Of a stretch of DNA of 48,812 nucleotides, positions 48,810 through 48,812 are shown one piece after another. The notes below the pieces were generated by a model. The model saw only the letters and a list, made by a program, of their open reading frames with translations, did not search any database and had not been told where the DNA came from. This stretch comes from Staphylococcus croceilyticus (GTDB taxonomy: Bacteria; Bacillota; Bacilli; Staphylococcales; Staphylococcaceae), in the NCBI RefSeq assembly GCF_002902575.1, contig NZ_PPRD01000020.1:1-48812 (forward strand), in the 5' to 3' direction. Position 1 is the first letter of the stretch. Each line of letters starts with the position of its first letter. Made by a program: the position numbers and the translations under genes.

Positions 48810-48812
48810 TAT

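Noticed and set aside
1..48812. Search for CRISPR arrays, insertion sequences, phage or defence genes
   Set aside because: No regularly spaced short repeats, transposase or integrase motifs, or recognised defence proteins were seen; the window is core chromosome with a small accessory block.

Overview
The window is a low-GC, Firmicutes-type chromosome segment. Its gene order (rrn end, pdxR/pdxST, nupC, ctsR-mcsA-mcsB-clpC, radA, PIN-TRAM gene, gltX-cysE-cysS-mrnC-rlmB-rae1-sigH-rpmG-secE-nusG-rplK-rplA-rplJ-rplL-methyltransferase-rpoB-rpoC-L7Ae-like-rpsL-rpsG-fusA-tuf-M20 amidohydrolase-kbl ... epimerase/tdh-ilvE) is the conserved core of Staphylococcus as I remember it from S. aureus. Protein sequences are close to S. 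aureus but consistently different, and there are non-aureus insertions, so a coagulase-negative staphylococcus is the best guess; I cannot name the species from the sequence alone.

Layout. 1-522: 3' end of a 5S rRNA gene with its terminator, then a diverged tandem copy carrying a truncated second 5S. 624-980: a small DoxX-like membrane protein. 1055-3963: the MocR-type regulator PdxR diverging from pdxS-pdxT (vitamin B6). 4057-5271: nucleoside transporter NupC. 5364-9967: CtsR-controlled proteolysis operon. 10053-12573: radA and a PIN-TRAM membrane protein. 12742-19375: gltX, then a cysteine T-box operon (cysE-cysS-mrnC-rlmB-rae1), then sigH under a start-codon-occluding hairpin. 19419-23401: rpmG-secE-nusG and the L11-L1 and L10-L12 ribosomal units with structured leaders. 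23576-36843: methyltransferase, RNA polymerase beta and beta', and the str operon (L7Ae-like, S12, S7, EF-G) plus EF-Tu. The usual resistance positions in rpoB, fusA and rpsL look wild type.

The last quarter is less conserved. An M20 amidohydrolase is interrupted by an in-frame TAG at codon 33. kbl and the threonine-dehydrogenase-like epimerase gene are separated by about 5.5 kb holding a GNAT, a NUDIX hydrolase, an ornithine cyclodeaminase/alanine dehydrogenase family gene and a large LPXTG-anchored 5'-nucleotidase of the AdsA type with a histidine-rich stalk. ilvE follows, with a near-consensus CodY box before its promoter. The window ends with a very AT-rich gene for an unrecognised membrane-anchored, coiled-coil-like protein.

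Regulation is the richest layer: CtsR operators, a Cys T-box, an L10 leader, a junction-forming rplK leader that shares a motif with the rplA leader, the sigH occlusion hairpin, a cre-like site before tdh, a CodY box before ilvE, and many clear intrinsic terminators. I found no phage, plasmid, insertion sequence, CRISPR or recognised defence system; the terminal gene is the only one of truly unknown function.
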